A program made the position numbers and the translations under genes. A stretch of 64,000 bases of DNA from Trichostrongylus colubriformis (taxonomy: Eukaryota; Nematoda; Chromadorea; Rhabditida; Trichostrongylidae). Positions within the stretch are counted from its first letter, which is position 1. Each line of letters begins with the position of its first letter. This document shows, in pieces, positions 53,563 to 64,000 of the stretch. The DNA is taken from positions 13,691,725-13,755,724 of the forward strand of contig OZ022260.1 of the NCBI GenBank assembly GCA_963978905.1, written 5' to 3'. The notes under the pieces are model-generated. The model was not told where the DNA came from. It ran no database searches and saw nothing but the letters and a program-made list of their open reading frames with translations.

Positions 53563-54324
53563 TGAGTTTTGTTTCCTCCACAGTGTAGCTAAGGACAAGG
53601 CTTTATAAAAGCAACAACAACAAACCGCGATAAATAGGGAATTGGAGCATATTTAAAAAATCTCGTGAAAGTGTATGAGATAAGGAGGTGTCACACGCAG
53701 AAAACACCGTAATATGAGCTCAGGGATGTTATCAAGACCAGATGGCGATCATTGATAATGTCATTTGTGAAGCTCCAGAGAAATGACTGAGAATGCGAAA
53801 ATAGCTCCACAACATCCAAGGAACCCGGAAGGAAACGGTGTGGATACCTTTGAGACGCAGTAGCCCACTTCTACCAGGTACGAGAACCTCAGGACTGATC
53901 GTACAGGTCAGAGATGGCCGCAGAAAGATGCAAGACTTTGCTAAACACATTTCAAACTTCGTTCAGCTTTCCAGGCTCTCAAATTTCCATTGATTCTAAG
54001 GCCTCTACCGAGTTCATGTTCAAGGAAATACGAAAATAATTCAGTTTTTTTCTAACCCACACCCATATTCTCCACATTGTGGGACTGAAATGAGGACTTA
54101 CTGCTAGTCCACAATCCTTGTAAGGTTCAAGGCATCCCCTCCCTTTGAAAAGCACATTCCAGGATCATTTAACTATTTATATTATTGCCATTTTGCAGAA
54201 ATAGCCTAATCTGCAATTGCACTGAGTCCTCTTACTGCGTAAATTAAGATCGAACCAGTAAATCAGCTAGTGCTTACGTGTTTAAGCTAAGCACCGCCCA
54301 CTCAAAAGGAGTTCTGTAGCAGCG
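53563..54324. other. no gene seen
   Basis: It follows the small candidate gene; no AATAAA was identified close to its stop. A minus frame at 53732-53950 has no support. Confidence 0.4.
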
Positions 54325-54333
54325 CTGGCAAAC

Positions 54334-54619
54334 GGGTGTGTGCACTTATGACAGAAAACCTCCTTGCAGCGTCGCACTCGCGGCGCCATCAGTACGACTT
54401 GCCTAATCGATTGGCCTTGGGAGCCCGGCAGAGCGTGGCTGCATCACCTCTGCACTTCCACCCATGCCACGCTGCCTCCTGCACTCATGCCACCCTACCT
54501 CCTCCACCCATGCCACACTGCCTCGCTTGAAGCCTGCCATGCTCTGTCACTGGTACTCGCACCGCAGAGCCGCTCGTCGTGTGCGGCCGCGCAAAAATCT
54601 GTCATAAGTGCACTCACCC
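54334..54619. mobile_element. Mutator-like miniature element with 9-bp duplication
   Basis: It starts GGGTGTGTGCACTTATGACA and ends with the inverse CTGTCATAAGTGCACTCACCC region. The perfect 9-bp repeat CTGGCAAAC flanks it at 54325-54333 and 54620-54628. The interior has GCGTCGCACTCGCGGCGCC and a run of ATGCCAC motifs. Confidence 0.88.
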
Positions 54620-54785
54620 CTGGCAAACAGATAGTAAGGGAAGCTTCCGGTCGAATTCGAAAAAATAAGATACGACACATAGTTTAATAGTGAAGCAACT
54701 TTCCAGGGAGGAACAGTTTATTCAGTCGCAATTTGGGTACCTGAATCAAACAAATAATCCAAACGACCACTTCTGAGATATAATA

Positions 54786-55687
54786 TTAGGTTGATTCATA
54801 ATAAATCGGACAAATGGTAGTGATGATTTCTAGAGATCATAACTCAGTAACGAATTAACGAAAATGGACGCGCGAGGTACCGTTGGAATGAGTATGAAAA
54901 GCTCTTCAAAGTACCGCAAAATAATCACTCCAAAGTAAATTCATTCCGCCACAATGCCGCACGATTTCAAGCGGTCCAGAAACCACATCCACAACGTCAT
55001 ACTATTTATATCGCTATCTGGCCAGGAACCCGCGGATATCGGCAGACGTCTGATAGAAGTTCACAAGGAGCATGCCCTCGTCAGAAGTACACTGTAGTTG
55101 TGCATTCGAAGTTTGCGTCAGGCGACTATTCCATCGAAGACGAAAACCGCGGTTGGTGGAGCGTACACGGCGTAGAGTACTGGGAGCTGCTTGATGAAGG
55201 TACCACAGTATCCGCCGACGTCTACGTTCGTCAATTACGAGAATAGAAGGCCAATGTCCAAAGTTTGCTACGGCGGCGGTCACATGTCTACTTCCAGCAC
55301 GACAACGTGTCTACTTCCACAGACCGCACTTCGCAAGATCGACCAAGGCCGAGCTGCTTGCTGTCGTACAGTTGGACCGTACTCCTATACCCATCGTACT
55401 CCCCAGACCTGGCCCCTTCAGATTTCCACCTTTTCTCCCACAGCCAACGCCACCTGCACGGCGAAGACTTCAAAACTCGCGACGAGGTCAAGGCGGCACT
55501 CGGCAACTTCTTCGAGCTCCAGCTTCCGGCCTTCTGGAGCAAGGGCATCCATGATCTGCCTATACCGTGGCAGAAGGTCATCGATAAAGATGGAGTATAT
55601 TTCAAGTGAATCCCTGTTGTCGTAAAAAAGTTGTACGACAATGATTAAAATTGGTCAATTCGTCCGATTTATTATGAATCAACCTAA
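54786..55687 (+). mobile_element. internally deleted mariner, copy B
   Basis: The 27-bp inverted ends (TTAGGTTGATTCATAATAAA...) are perfect, and TA lies on both sides (54784-54785, 55688-55689). Closely similar to copy A with the same deletion junction (AACCGCGGTTGGTGGAGCG). Here the N-terminal frame is further broken, and a 12-bp duplication (GTCTACTTCCAC) disrupts the HDN region near 55307. The C-terminal part (IHDLPIPWQKVIDKDGVYFK) ends at 55609. Confidence 0.9.
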
Positions 55688-55689
55688 TA

Positions 55690-56466
55690 TGTTATGAAGA
55701 AAATCAGAGTTGTAAAAAAAACCGGAAGACGGACTCAGAAAAAATTTAACTTTTTTGAAAAAATAGAAAGAAAGTTTTGACATCCAGTGCCACAAGGGTT
55801 TACATCATGTCATAAATATATCAAAAGAGATGTGTTATGGCAATCTCAAAGGGTTTTGTGGCTCTTTTCTTCATTCTCTAACCTTCAGAACCCGCATGTT
55901 CTATAATAGACGCATCAACCACAATGAGGACTACACTGAAATGTTCGTTCATGAACCTACTCACAATGACCCCGAGACAACTAAAATCAGTCCGTGAGGA
56001 TAGGATAGGACACCTTCAAGGAGAAAAAACTTCTGCTTTTGGCTGTTCACGACTTTTAGAGAGCTCAGAGAGCTAACCTGCAAAGAATTATGGAAAGTCA
56101 GCGGCCATATCGGCTCAACGGGTTCAGGACATATGCTGTGGATGGAGACATCTCTAGGCGGACATGAATGAAGCGATATAACCTCGAACAGGCCCTCTCA
56201 ATCATGGTATCTTTCGGGATCAAGGTTTTAAGAGCAAGGAAATAGCTAGAATTCTTCATTGGACCACACTATCCACCCACAAAAAAGATGCTTCTGTAAA
56301 CTTTAAGATGTTGAAAAGAGAAAAGGCGTGGAGCTGATGACAAGCAAATCCAACCGGATGAGCTTTAGCAAATCGCAAATGTCGTTTGACATCCCTTTCA
56401 TACTAATTGCACAACACAGTAGTAAACACTTACAAATATGAGATCGCTGAAGTATAGCCTACCAAC
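55690..56466. other. no gene seen
   Basis: AT-rich, with no exon or repeat supported. Confidence 0.4.
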
Positions 56467-56470
56467 TTAA

Positions 56471-56873
56471 AGACATCGGTAGGGGTAAATTCGGCAAATC
56501 GGGAGATTACGAAAGTAGAGGTGCTCGGCAATATAACAGTGGAGAAAGAACGACATAAAACGGCGAAAAAACCGAGAAATAGGAAGCCGAAAATCCCCTT
56601 TTTCTCTCCCGTCCTCTGCGTCTCTAGCCGGAGTGGACTGAAGACAGGCCAGAGTCTGAACGGCTGGCCGCGATTGTTGTCCCGCCCCTCCATGACGACT
56701 CCCCTGACCGCATAACCGCATAACAACATGCCGTGCTGTGAGGCCGTCATAAGACCCCAAGCCGCGTTTTTTCAATGCGATTTACGCCACATATGACCTC
56801 TTTTGAAGTAGCAGTTTTGTTTTAGAGAGCATCTACTCTCAGATCTCAGTTTTCCCTTACCCCTAATGGTCTT
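56471..56873. mobile_element. TTAA-flanked miniature element (first family)
   Basis: It starts AGACATCGGTAGGGGTAAAT and ends CCTTACCCCTAATGGTCT, with TTAA on both sides (56467-56470, 56874-56877). The interior has ACGAAAGTAGAGGTGCTCGG, CAATATAACAGTGGAGAAAG. No gene. Confidence 0.8.
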
Positions 56874-56877
56874 TTAA

Positions 56878-57284
56878 GTAATTTTGTAACTAAGTAGACC
56901 CTAAGTGCCGCTGAAGCGTACAATAATAGGATCGGATACCAGGTTATATCTAGTCCTGTTCTGTACAAGACTATCAACTTCATCAAAATGAAATGGTTGG
57001 GTTAGCTTTTTATAAAAACATTCAACCAAAATGAATTAAGATTGACGTGAACTATTTATTTTTGTTTTGTATGATTTTTAGCGGTTAATTTCGAGCGATA
57101 CCAGGCGAGATCAAAAGTTTACGATTATTTATTCAAAGGCATATTATCAATTACGAGCTAGAAAAATTAGTACAGGTGCTTGGTGAGTCACTTCAAAGTA
57201 ACGAAAAAATTGAAATAAAATATTGCTGGAAACACTGAAAACTAAGGTTTTTGCTGGTGAAAATGACGAGGTGGTGACGAGTTT
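56878..57284. other. no gene seen
   Basis: AT-rich left flank of the tandem repeat. Confidence 0.4.
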
Positions 57285-58740
57285 TCGAGTGTATAGGGAA
57301 CGGTGGGTGGAGGTGGTATAGTGACAGGTGGCGCATGTGGACGAGTTTTCGAGTGCATAGGGACGGTGGGTGGAGGTGGTATAGTGACAGGTGGCGCATG
57401 TGGACGAGTTTTCGAGTGCATAGGGACGGTGGGTGGAGGTGGTATAGTGACAGGTGGCGCATGTGGACGAGTTTTCGAGTGCATAGGGAACGGTGGGTGG
57501 AGGTGGTATAGTGACAGGTGGCGCATGTGGACGAGTTTTCGAGTGCATAGGGAACGATGGGTGGAGGTGGTATAGTGACAGGTGGCGCATGTGGACGAGT
57601 TTTCGAGTGCATAGGGAACGGTGGGTGGAGGTGGTATAGTGACAGGTGGCGCATGTGGACGAGTTTTCGAGTGCATAGGGACGGTGGGTGGAGGTGGTAT
57701 AGTGACAGGTGGCGCATGTGGACGAGTTTTCGAGTGCATAGGGACGGTGGGTGGAGGTGGTATAGTGACAGGTGGCGCATGTGGACGAGTTTTCGAGTGC
57801 ATAGGGATCGGTGGGTGGAGGTGGTATAGTGACAGGTGGCGCATGTGGACGAGTTTTCGAGTGCATAGGGAACGGTGGGTGGAGGTGGTATAGTGACAGG
57901 TGGCGCATGTGGACGAGTTTTCGAGTGCATAGGGAACGGTGGGTGGAGGTGGTATAGTGACAGGTGGCGCATGTGGACGAGTTTTCGAGTGCATAGGGAA
58001 CGGTGGGTGGAGGTGGTATAGTGACAGGTGGCGCATGTGGACGAGTTTTCGAGTGCATAGGGAACGGTGGGTGGAGGTGGTATAGTGACAGGTGGCGCAT
58101 GTGGACGAGTTTTCGAGTGCATAGGGAACGGTGGGTGGAGGTGGTATAGTGACAGGTGGCGCATGTGGACGAGTTTTCGAGTGCATAGGGAACGGTGGGT
58201 GGAGGTGGTATAGTGACAGGTGGCGCATGTGGACGAGTTTTCGAGTGCATAGGGAACGGTGGGTGGAGGTGGTATAGTGACAGGTGGCGCATGTGGACGA
58301 GTTTTCGAGTGCATAGGGAACGGTGGGTGGAGGTGGTATAGTGACAGGTGGCGCATGTGGACGAGTTTTCGAGTGCATAGGGAACGGTGGGTGGAGGTGG
58401 TATAGTGACAGGTGGCGCATGTGGACGAGTTTTCGAGTGCATAGGGAACGGTGGGTGGAGGTGGTATAGTGACAGGTGGCGCATGTGGACGAGTTTTCGA
58501 GTGCATAGGGAACGGTGGGTGGAGGTGGTATAGTGACAGGTGGCGCATGTGGACGAGTTTTCGAGTGCATAGGGAACGGTGGGTGGAGGTGGTATAGTGA
58601 CAGGTGGCGCATGTGGACGAGTTTTCGAGTGCATAGGGAACGGTGGGTGGAGGTGGTATAGTGACAGGTGGCGCATGTGGACGAGTTTTCGAGTGTATAG
58701 GGAACGGTAAGCGGAGGTGGTATAGTGACAGGTGGCGCAC
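57285..58740. repeat. 64-bp tandem repeat, about 22.5 copies
   Basis: Units begin CGGTGGGTGGAGGTGGTATA and continue GTGACAGGTGGCGCATGTGG, ACGAGTTTTCGAGTGCATAG, GGAA. Unit starts run from 57301 to 58705, 22 periods apart, with four 63-bp units lacking one A (for example near 57361, 57424, 57678 and 57741). Copies are nearly identical; the edge units carry GTGTATAG in place of GTGCATAG. The minus strand has no stop in any frame, giving three overlapping frames of more than 500 codons that encode the same 64-residue super-repeat in different phases. This is a minisatellite, not a gene. Confidence 0.95.
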
Positions 58741-59005
58741 ATCCCATTCTCATGGCGCGGGGATCAAATCCCGCACCAACGCCCGCCCAGGCCAACCAAG
58801 CCTTCCATCCCTCCGGGGTCGGCAAATTGGTACCAGACTTGTCTGGGAGGAGAAAAGCACTAACTTGTTCATCGGCTGGCCACCGCAAGTTTGCATAGGC
58901 CACATCACCTTCACCAGCCATCACGATTCTGAATGGAACTAGAATGTGCGGCGCATCCCAGGAAGGGATTGATTAATGCCAAAAACGTTATCCTTTATCC
59001 TTTAT
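58741..59005 (+). repeat. SINE-like element next to the tandem repeat
   Basis: The head CCCATTCTCATGGCGCGGGG plus ATCAAATCCCGC (B-box-like) is followed by CCAACCAAGCCTTCCATCCC, TTGTTCATCGGCTGGCCACC, GAATGGAACTAGAATGTGCG, GCGCATCCCAGGAAGGGATT and a tail of ATCCTTTATCCTTTATAG. Partial copies lie at 10045, 25160, 26640 (-), 33235 (-), 43700 and 63055 (-). Confidence 0.65.
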
Positions 59006-59081
59006 AGGGAAGGGATGCGACCAGGAAAGTCAAGAGCCGAATGCGAAAGGAAGCGATGGCACAATAATATGGATAACGATA

Positions 59082-59687
59082 AGGCATGTTCACATTTGTG
59101 AAATTTGCGTTTTTGCAGAATTGTGGAATCTGCGAAAAGGGTTACATAGGTATCTATTGGAAAATCGCACTACCTGCGTTTTTGTCTGAATGTGGAATCT
59201 GCGCTCTCGCGGAATCATGGAATGTGCGAGAAATTGGTAGATATGTAACTATAGAGGTGTGGGATTAGCGTCTGTAGAGGTGTGGATAGCGTTCTTTCTC
59301 AACTAGACGGAAATCAGCAGATTTTGCATTTCCACAAAACACGCACTTCACGTTTTGTGAGCATATGTGCTATTCCATTACACTACCGAGACCCCTTTCA
59401 CCTTAACTCAGCATCCTCATAACAACTTCGGCGAAAATAGCAGCTATCAAAAATTAGAAACCATTCGCTATTTCACCTTTTTTCACACATTCCACAGTAC
59501 CGCAAAAACGCAGATCCTGTATTAAGATAAGAATGCAAATTGTGTGAGTGTTCAAATGGATCTAGTCCTTCTTCACACATTCCACAATTCCACTTTTCAT
59601 CAAAAAACAAATTCCGCGATTCTCCCAATCGATACGTATGTTTGTCATTTTCCGCAGATTCTGCAATTTTGCAAAAATGCAAATGCC
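59082..59687. mobile_element. repeat element with inverted ends and TGTGGAAT motifs
   Basis: The left ATTTGCGTTTTTGCAGAATT and right AATTTTGCAAAAATGCAAAT are inverted relatives. CACATTCCAC and its inverse recur several times inside. The target duplication is not clear. No gene. Confidence 0.4.
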
Positions 59688-59991
59688 TCCACTATAAACA
59701 CTGCTTAAAACTTGTCATGAAAGGGGCAGAAAATCACTGATCGGAATAAACGCTGCACCATCTGTTCGGGAACCGTGAAATCTGCCCAGTCGCTTACTTT
59801 TTGCACTCATACACGGAGGCAATAAATTGGCTGAATAGCGCTCGGAAATGCCATGTAGTCTCTCTCTCTCATTGAAAATTGAGAGGAACTTCGTATGCAT
59901 ATCAGGTAACCCAGTAGGACCATAGTCAGCCAATGCCTAGTCGTTATTTTTGTGCTACAGACAAGTTTATCCTGTCAGTAGAGAAGCTTAA

Positions 59992-60412
59992 AGACACCGT
60001 GAAATGGTAATTTTGGCCTACGGTAGTTCGGCTGTTGCACACACGACGCCTTCTCAACACGTGGAGTATGAATTCATTGGATATTTCCTACCATAAACGT
60101 ATTTATTCATACTTATTTGCTCCTTCTTCTCTTCATTGCTTCACTTGCTTGTTTCCGTTTGTTTTTTCATTTGCATCGTCATGGACGAAATCACGGCCGT
60201 CTTCTCTATTCGCTGCCGGAAGACAACTCGGCCACTGAAGCGTGCAGTTCGAGGTGAAGCGCGCTAGGATCGCAATAACGCCACAAAGGCGCGTTTTTTC
60301 CACGCGAGTTTCGCTGCGCATTATTTCTTCTGTGTTCAAATGCTCGTTTACCAAGAATAGTGTATTCAAATGCGCTTTCCTTCCTTGCCCCTCCCGGTGC
60401 CTTTAATTAGCA
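59992..60412. mobile_element. TTAA-flanked miniature element (first family)
   Basis: It starts AGACACCGTGAAATGGTAAT and ends TTGCCCCTCCCGGTGCCT, with TTAA at 59988-59991 and 60413-60416. The interior shares GCGCGCTAGGATCGCAATAA and CACGCGAGTTTCGCTGCGCA with the degenerate copies at 36190 and 38270. Confidence 0.78.
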
Positions 60413-60416
60413 TAAG

Positions 60417-61947
60417 CGGCATCTGATATTCTTAAGGCTGGAGATAGCAGTGACGTTGCAGCCGTGCACACTCTCCATCTTCCCATTCATGCCGAACGCT
60501 AGCTGTACTGCCGCGTTAAATCTCTGGCGTTGAGAGGATAAGATAGCGCTCATGCTGATTAAGCTTCCCTGCTCACAGGGTGAACTTGTCTGCAGCGCAA
60601 AAATGCCGACGTAGGTATTGGTTGGCTATGGCCCTACTGGGTTAGCTCTCCAGAACATTTTTATACAAGAGAGTGCCATATCTGATTTGAATGGAAAAAT
60701 GTTGGGCACAGAGTACAGTTTCAGCCAGCGTCAGTACTGTATATATTTGATGGTAAAATATACTGCGACTCGAGTTTAGGTTTTTAAAATTTTGTCCCAT
60801 TAAACTTTGCGCACAAACCTTATAGACTTCAAACTGCGGGAGTTATGGGAATATGAGATATGAAGATCCAGTCACAAGTCCCCACAGAACCTAAACGTTT
60901 GTACTTCAAACCGGAGCCAGTACAGAGCGCATCACCTCAAAACTTAAATTGGCCTGCAGTCAACAGCATTCGAAGGTTTTGCTTCTAATGCAGATAGAGG
61001 CGAGACCGCAGTCATTGGCGCTGAAACCTCACGTTCGGTCTAGTAATTCAATTGATTCAAGCTTACCATTCTTCAGGCATCGGATATTTGACAACTGCGC
61101 CATCTGACATTGACAATGTCATCAATGGCCCGTTTAAGTGATTGAAGAACGGAGGTGTTAGACCGAAAAAAACCGAAAAAACCGAAATAAGTGGCTTTGC
61201 GACTTGGAATAAAAGTGGAGTACATGGCCCATCCTAAACGCCAGCCGATAAAGACCGATATTTTTATCCGATGGTGCTCATATCAGGTCGATTCCTTCTA
61301 TTAGATGTAGATATTTTCGCAACATCTCCACTAACATCAAAAATTAGGCCATAATTTATAGTGAAAATTCTGTCGCCCAAAAATAATGGACAAATTTCAT
61401 TTATATTCATTAATGCTGATATCAAGGCATACTTAAAACTGAGAATTTTAAATATTCTGAAAATGATCTTCGAATGATAAGAGGAAAATAGAATAAGTGC
61501 GAATTCAGCTCGTGGTGGTTATTACTGCCACAGCCTCGTCGTTCGCCCTTCACGAAAATCGTCACTTTATTATAGGCGTATAATTTGCAGCAATTCAAAT
61601 GAACTGTAAAGTTCAACTGGGTGCTCTCTTAATAAGCCTCCCCAACAGAAATTTACGGAAGCTTCTAAAAAGTTTCAAGAAAATGTAACAAAAATTGGAC
61701 CGCAACCTGATACAGTGTTCTCCATATAATACAAAAAAGAGCTGACAATCAGACAGTCCGGCAGACGTACAAAGCGGAAAACTGACATGTGTGCAAATTG
61801 ACAATCTGACACATAAACTCACAAGTTTTCGAATGGTTCGTGGATTATTTCACAATGGATCATAGGATGACTCATAGTGTAAAGGATTTCATCAGGATGT
61901 AAAGTAATGGATAACCTGAGCAACATCTCGCGGCTCCCGGATCTCAC
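60417..61947. other. no gene seen
   Basis: The 60440-60540 stretch is GC-richer (GCCGAACGCTAGCTGTACTG) but no exon was supported. The rest is AT-rich. It may hold 3' exons of the candidate at 61948-62070. Confidence 0.35.
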
Positions 61948-62070
61948 CTGGGCAAATGAATGAACTGGTATATGAGGATTGTGTTGAAGGCCAAGAGCCC
62001 AAAGTATTATATAACCACACCAGCTCACAGAACGAACATCACGACCACATGGGCCACATTTAATATCAAG
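61948..62070 (-). CDS. candidate exon, Cys/Trp-containing
   Basis: After acceptor TAGTTTCAG a phase-0 frame of 41 codons ends at donor CAG|GTGAGA: LDIKCGPCGRDVRSVSWCGY, then IILWALGLQHNPHIPVHSF. Both splice sites are strong for a nematode. The frame also stays open to TGA at 61819, so the exon may instead be terminal (83 residues). No family is recognised and no partner exon was found; upstream lies a TTAA element. Confidence 0.32.
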
Positions 62071-62123
62071 CTGAAACTAAGCTTCAGCCGGTGTTCGATT
62101 GTTTTGGAAGGACTTTTCACTTA

Positions 62124-62532
62124 GAAGCACCGCATGAGGGAAGGAGAAACTGGTAACTGGGAAGACATGCGTTCTGAAAGTGATGTGAGACGAAACTCGC
62201 ATTTGAAAAAGCGCAGCTTGGGGTCTTATCGCGATTCCGCAGCCGTGCGAGTCACGCTGTCACGCATCCGTTGGGCGAGTTGCTGCACCGGTACACGAGG
62301 CATTTTTCACAGGTGACTGGCAGCTCCTCGCCGTCTACGTACTCTTCCCAAAGGCTAGTGATGCAGAGGGGGCAAAGGGTAAGGAGGAGGTGAAGAAGGG
62401 CTTTCGGATTTCATTTCTCATGTTTCTCACCGTTTGATTTCGTTTTTTCTTTACTGTCACACTGCCGAACACCCCTACCTTCCCATTCTTCGATTGTTCA
62501 ACAATCTGAAAAATTCACCTTTTCCAGTATCT
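62124..62532. mobile_element. TTAA-type miniature element, diverged
   Basis: Left TTAGAAGCACCGCATGAGGG; right TTCCAGTATCTTTACAG. Interior CGAAACTCGCATTTGAAAAA, GCGCAGCTTGGGGTCTTATC is shared with 50718-51109 and 56471-56873. Confidence 0.5.
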
Positions 62533-63054
62533 TTACAGCAATTTATAACCTAAAAAATCTATTTGACAATCTCCCAGTCCCGATATAGCATCACCATACA
62601 AGTACTTTCCAACAGTACCTGCACTCCCCTACGGCGAGCTTTCACCCGGTCTTATCTTTCCTGGTAGTGTATACAACCAGAAGGGGGAATACAATTGAAA
62701 ACTGTGAAGTGCCACATGGATTCAGAGGACGCTTTGCAATAATCAGTGCAGATATGCCGGCAAATGGCAAGAATAAACTGTGACGACGGTAAGAGAGTTA
62801 CTCATTAGAGCGCTAGGGTTGCTTAAAACACGACGGCCCGTTGAACGATATTCTCGCTCGAGATGGTTGATAGCAGCGATGTGGTCTGCATCTCTATGCT
62901 GCTCTCGCCACTATGTATCCTGTTTTCCTCCTATTTTGTCTGATTCCCTCGCGTCGAGCCCCTCCACAAAACCCGCTCAATGGCAGATATCAGAAATAGC
63001 TGGGAGAGTCGTGAATTCAATCTATTAATCTATTATTTGGAAGTAGTCAGAAAA
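62533..63054. other. no gene seen
   Basis: One 82-codon frame (62780-63028) lacks support. Confidence 0.4.
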
Positions 63055-63250
63055 GTCATCAATCTAATCCATTAATTCGTTTCTCCCTCCGTGGCTTTGG
63101 ATAATCAGTTGCTGACGATGATTGATCCTTCTAGGATAAGCCATGAATTCATTCCAGTGAAAAATCATAAATGCATTCAAGTAAGCCTGTATCGTAACTT
63201 GCGAGAGCCATCCTATGACTATGTCATTGATATTATACTCACAGGGAACT
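63055..63250 (-). repeat. degenerate SINE-like copy
   Basis: On the minus strand CATAGGATGGCTCTCGCAAG, CACTGGAATGAATTCATGGC and TATCCTAGAAGGATCAATCA follow the order of the SINE at 58870-58975. The open frame across it is a by-product. Confidence 0.45.
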
Positions 63251-64000
63251 CTGAAGTATGACAATAACTAAACGAATTGGAGGGGTAGGAGAATGGTCGA
63301 TTAACCGCAACGAGTTTCAGTCGTTGCACAATATAAAAGCTCAACGGCAGGAAGCAGAGCGAGAGGGTGGCCTCACCTCCCACACGTCGTCGTCTTGTCT
63401 CATTCACTCCAACAACCAAAACGAAAGGCATAAGACGCCCAAACATTATAAAACGCTTTGCACTTTTGTTATACACGCGTGTTCGTTTCGTATATTTTCG
63501 GCAGCCCTGGTGAATCCACCGCCCTCACAAATGCTATTATTGGAGCCGCCCGCTAGTGTATCGGCTGCAATTTTTCAGATATTCTCATGGGAGAGAATTT
63601 GCTTAAATGTGGCTATACGACGGACGACCCAGTTTTTGAGATATAGGGACTCAACGAAACGCATTACAGCAATGTGGCGAAGGCAGTTAACAAGCAAAAC
63701 CCAGCATTTCGTTGAGGAAAATCGTCGCAGAAAATTGTCGCAGCCCCTTTGAAGAAAACATCTTTTGAATTATTTGCACTATGACTTCCTGCAAAAATGA
63801 CTGTAGGTGCATCTCTCGTACACCAAAAACCCTCGAGGAAATAAAAACTTCTAAAAAATACCCAAAATTAGGCTTGAGACTGCGTTTTTCCGATCTGAGC
63901 ACCCTGTCCATGGCTTGACTCAGTATGAGCTATACCCTTCTCCCACAACCTTCTAAGATGGTCCTCGGCTAAACGATTACGAACACACTTTCAAGGGACC
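63251..64000. other. no firm gene; 164-codon plus frame
   Basis: A plus frame at 63258-63752 is open for 164 codons, with Ser/Thr/His-rich composition and no domain. Minus frames are open too. Nothing can be assigned. Confidence 0.3.

Noticed and set aside
57285..58740. CRISPR-like array
   Set aside because: There are no unique spacers; it is a simple tandem repeat in a eukaryotic genome.
57147..58924. Open frames of 515-560 codons (Pro/His/Cys repeats)
   Set aside because: All three minus frames are open because the 64-bp unit lacks stops on that strand; the DNA repeat explains them.
63064..63264. 66-codon minus frame resembling an exon (HWNEFMAYPRR)
   Set aside because: The DNA follows the SINE body and tail order seen at 58870-58975.
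63258..63752. 164-codon plus frame
   Set aside because: No domain, no splice context, and several other frames are open; kept only as a note.

Overview
The window looks like nuclear DNA of a strongylid (clade V) nematode, of the hookworm or trichostrongyle kind. This is inferred from four things. Genes are spread out, with introns from about 45 bp to over 2 kb. Splice acceptors are TTTCAG-like, and acceptor-like sites sit just upstream of start codons, as expected for spliced-leader trans-splicing. There is a RAB-10 almost identical to the Caenorhabditis protein. The remainder is packed with miniature DNA transposons, deleted mariner copies and a tRNA-derived SINE-like family. Nothing prokaryotic, viral or CRISPR-like was seen.

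Two genes are solid. rab-10 (5724-10296, +) has six exons and encodes a complete 199-residue GTPase. A four-finger C2H2 transcription factor of the Klumpfuss/EGR type (14908-23128, -) was assembled from 13 exons that all join in phase (590 residues, 5' start not found). Five smaller candidate genes or exon chains are reported with lower confidence because their splice sites and phases fit: 4237-4627 (-), 28485-29268 (-, secreted and cysteine-rich), 41604-41939 (+, 82 residues), 53193-53562 (+, 62 residues), and single exons at 40938-41165 (-), 44501-44608 (+) and 61948-62070 (-).

Layout: 1-5 kb is mostly unassigned, with one candidate minus-strand gene. 5.7-10.3 kb is rab-10, whose first intron carries a dead mariner and a decayed copy of part of exon 4. 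11-14.9 kb holds small palindromic transposons. 14.9-23.1 kb is the zinc-finger gene, with miniature elements in many introns. 23-31 kb has SINE copies and the candidate secreted gene. 32-49 kb is dominated by TTAA-type miniature transposons, several joined end to end as trains. 49.7-55.7 kb has two sister mariner deletion derivatives and more palindromic elements. 57.3-58.7 kb is a 64-bp tandem repeat whose minus strand is open in all three frames. 58.7-64 kb has SINE and TTAA elements and little else.

The mobile fraction falls into recurring groups: TTAA-flanked elements of about 0.2-0.75 kb, elements with 9-bp target duplications (Mutator-like), TAA-flanked palindromes (PIF/Harbinger-like), mariner, and a SINE with an RNA polymerase III B-box-like head. 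No autonomous transposase for the first three groups lies in the window.
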